A stretch of 5,536 nucleotides of DNA from Pseudomonadota bacterium (GTDB taxonomy: Bacteria; Pseudomonadota; Alphaproteobacteria; Rhizobiales; Rhizobiaceae): contig JAEWHQ010000258.1 of assembly GCA_023387715.1 (NCBI GenBank), positions 1 through 5,536 of the forward strand. Direction: 5' to 3'. A program made the position numbers and the translations under genes. Below are positions 3,817-5,536 of this stretch, piece by piece. The notes under the pieces were generated by a model that worked only from the letters and a program-made list of their open reading frames with translations, had not been told where the DNA came from and ran no database searches. How positions within the stretch are numbered: position 1 is the stretch's first letter; the number at the start of each line of letters is the position of its first letter.

Positions 3817-5536
3817 ATGAAAAAAGGCGATCATTTATTTCTCATCGACGGTTCGGGTTATATTTTCCGGGCTTATCATGCTTTACCACCGCTGACGCGC
3901 AAGTCTGATGGTTTGCCGGTTGGCGCGGTGTCGGGTTTCTGCAACATGTTGTGGAAGCTTTTGAAAGACGCCCGCGACACAGATGTCGGTGTGGTGCCAA
4001 CGCATTTTGCGGTGATTTTTGATTATTCGTCACAGACCTTCCGCAAGGATATTTATCCGGAATATAAAGCGAACCGTACCGCGCCGCCGGAAGATTTGAT
4101 CCCCCAATTCGGGCTTATCCGTCAGGCAACACGTGCTTTCGATCTGCCTTGCATCGAAAAAGAAGGCTTTGAAGCAGATGATCTGATTGCCACTTATGCC
4201 CGTCAGGCCACCGAGGCCGGTGGTGATGTAACGATTGTTTCATCAGATAAAGATTTGATGCAGCTCGTCTCACCGCAGGTGTGGATGTATGACGGCATGA
4301 AGGACAAGCAAATTGCTATTCCGGAAGTGATCGAAAAATGGGGTGTGCCGCCGGAAAAGATGATTGATCTGCAATCATTGACCGGTGACAGTACCGATAA
4401 TATTCCGGGCATTCCGGGCATCGGGCCGAAAACGGCAGCGCTGCTTCTGGAAGAATATGGCGATCTGGATACTTTGCTGGCACGCGCCGGTGAGATTAAA
4501 CAGAATAAACGCCGTGAAAATATTATCGCTTATGCCGATCAGACCAAGATTGCCCGCCAGTTGGTGACATTGCGCACCGATGTGCCGGTGGAGGTTGATC
4601 TGGATGCTTTTGTGCTGGAGCCGCAAAACGGGCCAAAGCTCATCAGCTTCCTGAAAGCGATGGAATTTACCACATTGGTTCGTCGTGTCGCAGAAGCAAC
4701 CGATACGGATGCGTCTGCTGTTGAGCCATGCCATGTGGAAACCGAGTGGGGCGCTGATGCGCGCGGGCCTGATCTGGATTTAGGCACAGCAGAAACACCG
4801 TCAGCTGGTGCAGACACTGCCGCATCGGATGTCAATGGTGCGGTAGCTGCGGCAGGCGGCAAAGCGTCCGATTTGGTGGCATGGCGTACAAGCCAAGCAC
4901 TGGCGCAAAAGATTGATACATCTTCTTACACCTGTATCCGTGATCTGAAGTTGTTGGAAAGCTGGCTCGACGAAGCGCTTGAAAAAGGCGTGATGTCGTT
5001 TGACACTGAAACCAATTCGCTCGATCCGATGCAGGCTGATCTGATCGGTTTTTCCATCGCACTTGAAAGCGGCAAAGTCGGCTATGTGCCATTGCAGCAT
5101 AAGTCCGGTCAGGATGACTTGCTGGGCGGCGGGTTTGTTGAAGGCCAGATTCCGTTTGATGCTGCGATCAAAGCACTGAAAGTGGTTCTCGAAGATAAAT
5201 CTGTGCTGAAAATTGCACAGAATATGAAATATGACTGGCTGATTATGCGCCGCTACGGCGTCAATATCGTCTCTTTTGATGATACGATGTTGCTGTCTTA
5301 TGTGCTTGATGCCGGTGCCAATGCGCATGGCATGGATGCACTGGCCGAGCGCTGGCTTGGTCATAAAACCATTGTTTATAAAGATGTCGCCGGTACTGGC
5401 AAAAATGCTGTCACCTTCGATATGGTCGATCTGGAAAAAGCAACCGCTTATGCCGGTGAAGATGCCGATGTGACATTGCGTTTGTGGCAGGTGTTGAAGC
5501 CGCGCCTCATCGCTGACGGACTGACTTCTGTTTATG
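3817..5536 (+). CDS. polA: DNA polymerase I (N-terminal 573 codons, cut by window end)
   Basis: DNA polymerase I fills gaps in repair and removes Okazaki primers. The 5' nuclease domain spans about residues 5-290, with D11 (LIDGSG), D69 (FDYSS), E119/D121/D122 (FEADD), D144/D146 (SSDKD) and D191/D194 before the helix-hairpin-helix GIPGIGPKT. A poorly conserved Ala/Asp/Thr-rich linker occupies about 293-355. The 3'-5' proofreading domain follows with an intact DEDDy set: D396/E398 (FDTET), N469 and D473 (NMKYD), Y545 and D549 (YAGED). The polymerase palm, fingers and thumb lie beyond the window. By alignment with E. coli Asp501 the full protein should be about 975 residues. The ATG at 3817 is certain as the earliest start in this frame, because an in-frame TGA sits at 3811-3813. 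There is no strong ribosome binding site before it. The frame is unbroken throughout. The gene is divergent from the small RNA and M20 gene. Confidence 0.97.
   Translation, partial: MKKGDHLFLIDGSGYIFRAYHALPPLTRKSDGLPVGAVSGFCNMLWKLLKDARDTDVGVVPTHFAVIFDYSSQTFRKDIYPEYKANRTAPPEDLIPQFGLIRQATRAFDLPCIEKEGFEADDLIATYARQATEAGGDVTIVSSDKDLMQLVSPQVWMYDGMKDKQIAIPEVIEKWGVPPEKMIDLQSLTGDSTDNIPGIPGIGPKTAALLLEEYGDLDTLLARAGEIKQNKRRENIIAYADQTKIARQLVTLRTDVPVEVDLDAFVLEPQNGPKLISFLKAMEFTTLVRRVAEATDTDASAVEPCHVETEWGADARGPDLDLGTAETPSAGADTAASDVNGAVAAAGGKASDLVAWRTSQALAQKIDTSSYTCIRDLKLLESWLDEALEKGVMSFDTETNSLDPMQADLIGFSIALESGKVGYVPLQHKSGQDDLLGGGFVEGQIPFDAAIKALKVVLEDKSVLKIAQNMKYDWLIMRRYGVNIVSFDDTMLLSYVLDAGANAHGMDALAERWLGHKTIVYKDVAGTGKNAVTFDMVDLEKATAYAGEDADVTLRLWQVLKPRLIADGLTSVY

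Noticed and set aside
3498..3908. A 136-codon plus-strand open frame across the intergenic region into polA
   Set aside because: It overlaps the start of polA in another frame, lies antisense to the hairpin-rich sRNA, has no family-like sequence, and its Gly/Lys-rich start simply translates the G-rich hairpin loops.
4411..4428. Tandem ATTCCGGGC repeat
   Set aside because: It encodes the conserved IPGIPG of the polA helix-hairpin-helix motif, so it is explained by protein sequence.
4693..4880. Low-conservation Ala/Asp/Thr-rich stretch within polA that might suggest an insertion
   Set aside because: It lies at the boundary between the 5' nuclease and proofreading domains, where alphaproteobacterial PolA proteins normally have a long variable linker. 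The frame and base composition continue unchanged.

Overview
The window looks like a chromosomal segment from an alphaproteobacterium of the order Hyphomicrobiales (Rhizobiales), most likely in or near the Brucellaceae/Bartonellaceae. Three things suggest this: an Omp25/Omp31/Hbp-type outer membrane beta-barrel protein, a DNA polymerase I whose N-terminus reads like those of Brucella and Bartonella, and the pairing of polA with a divergent M20 peptidase and a probable small RNA. Coding DNA is of moderate GC (roughly half), lower than typical Brucella and higher than vertebrate-associated Bartonella. The genus cannot be fixed from the sequence alone.

Layout from left to right: (1) bases 1-98 hold the last 27 codons of an unidentified plus-strand gene and a hairpin at its stop codon. 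(2) Bases 99-229 show nothing I can support. (3) Bases 230-1001 hold a minus-strand outer membrane protein gene, followed by a stop-proximal hairpin and a good intrinsic terminator. (4) Bases 1002-1214 are a very AT-rich (about 20% GC) promoter and leader region for that gene. (5) Bases 1215-3323 hold a two-gene minus-strand operon, M20 metallo-dipeptidase then short RNase D, closed by a strong intrinsic terminator. (6) Bases 3324-3816 form a 493-base divergent intergenic region. (7) From 3817 to the end runs polA on the plus strand, cut by the window edge after 573 codons.

The most interesting part is the intergenic region before polA. On the minus strand, bases about 3651 to 3509 fold into four consecutive hairpins. 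The three larger loops are all C-rich, and the last hairpin is a long stem ending in U5, so it reads as a self-contained trans-acting small RNA of about 143 nt. Size, position next to polA and architecture fit what I recall of the alpha-r7 (Smr7C) family of Rhizobiales sRNAs. The family name is from memory and was not tested. A consensus TATAAT for polA, a tandem GCGAAATT repeat, an 11-bp hairpin in the polA leader and a 44-bp interrupted palindrome before the peptidase gene share this region.

The protein genes are housekeeping or envelope functions: DNA repair and Okazaki-fragment processing (polA), RNA 3' trimming (RNase D), peptide turnover (M20) and an abundant surface porin-like protein. 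They do not form a single pathway, and I see no mobile element, CRISPR array, tRNA or rRNA.
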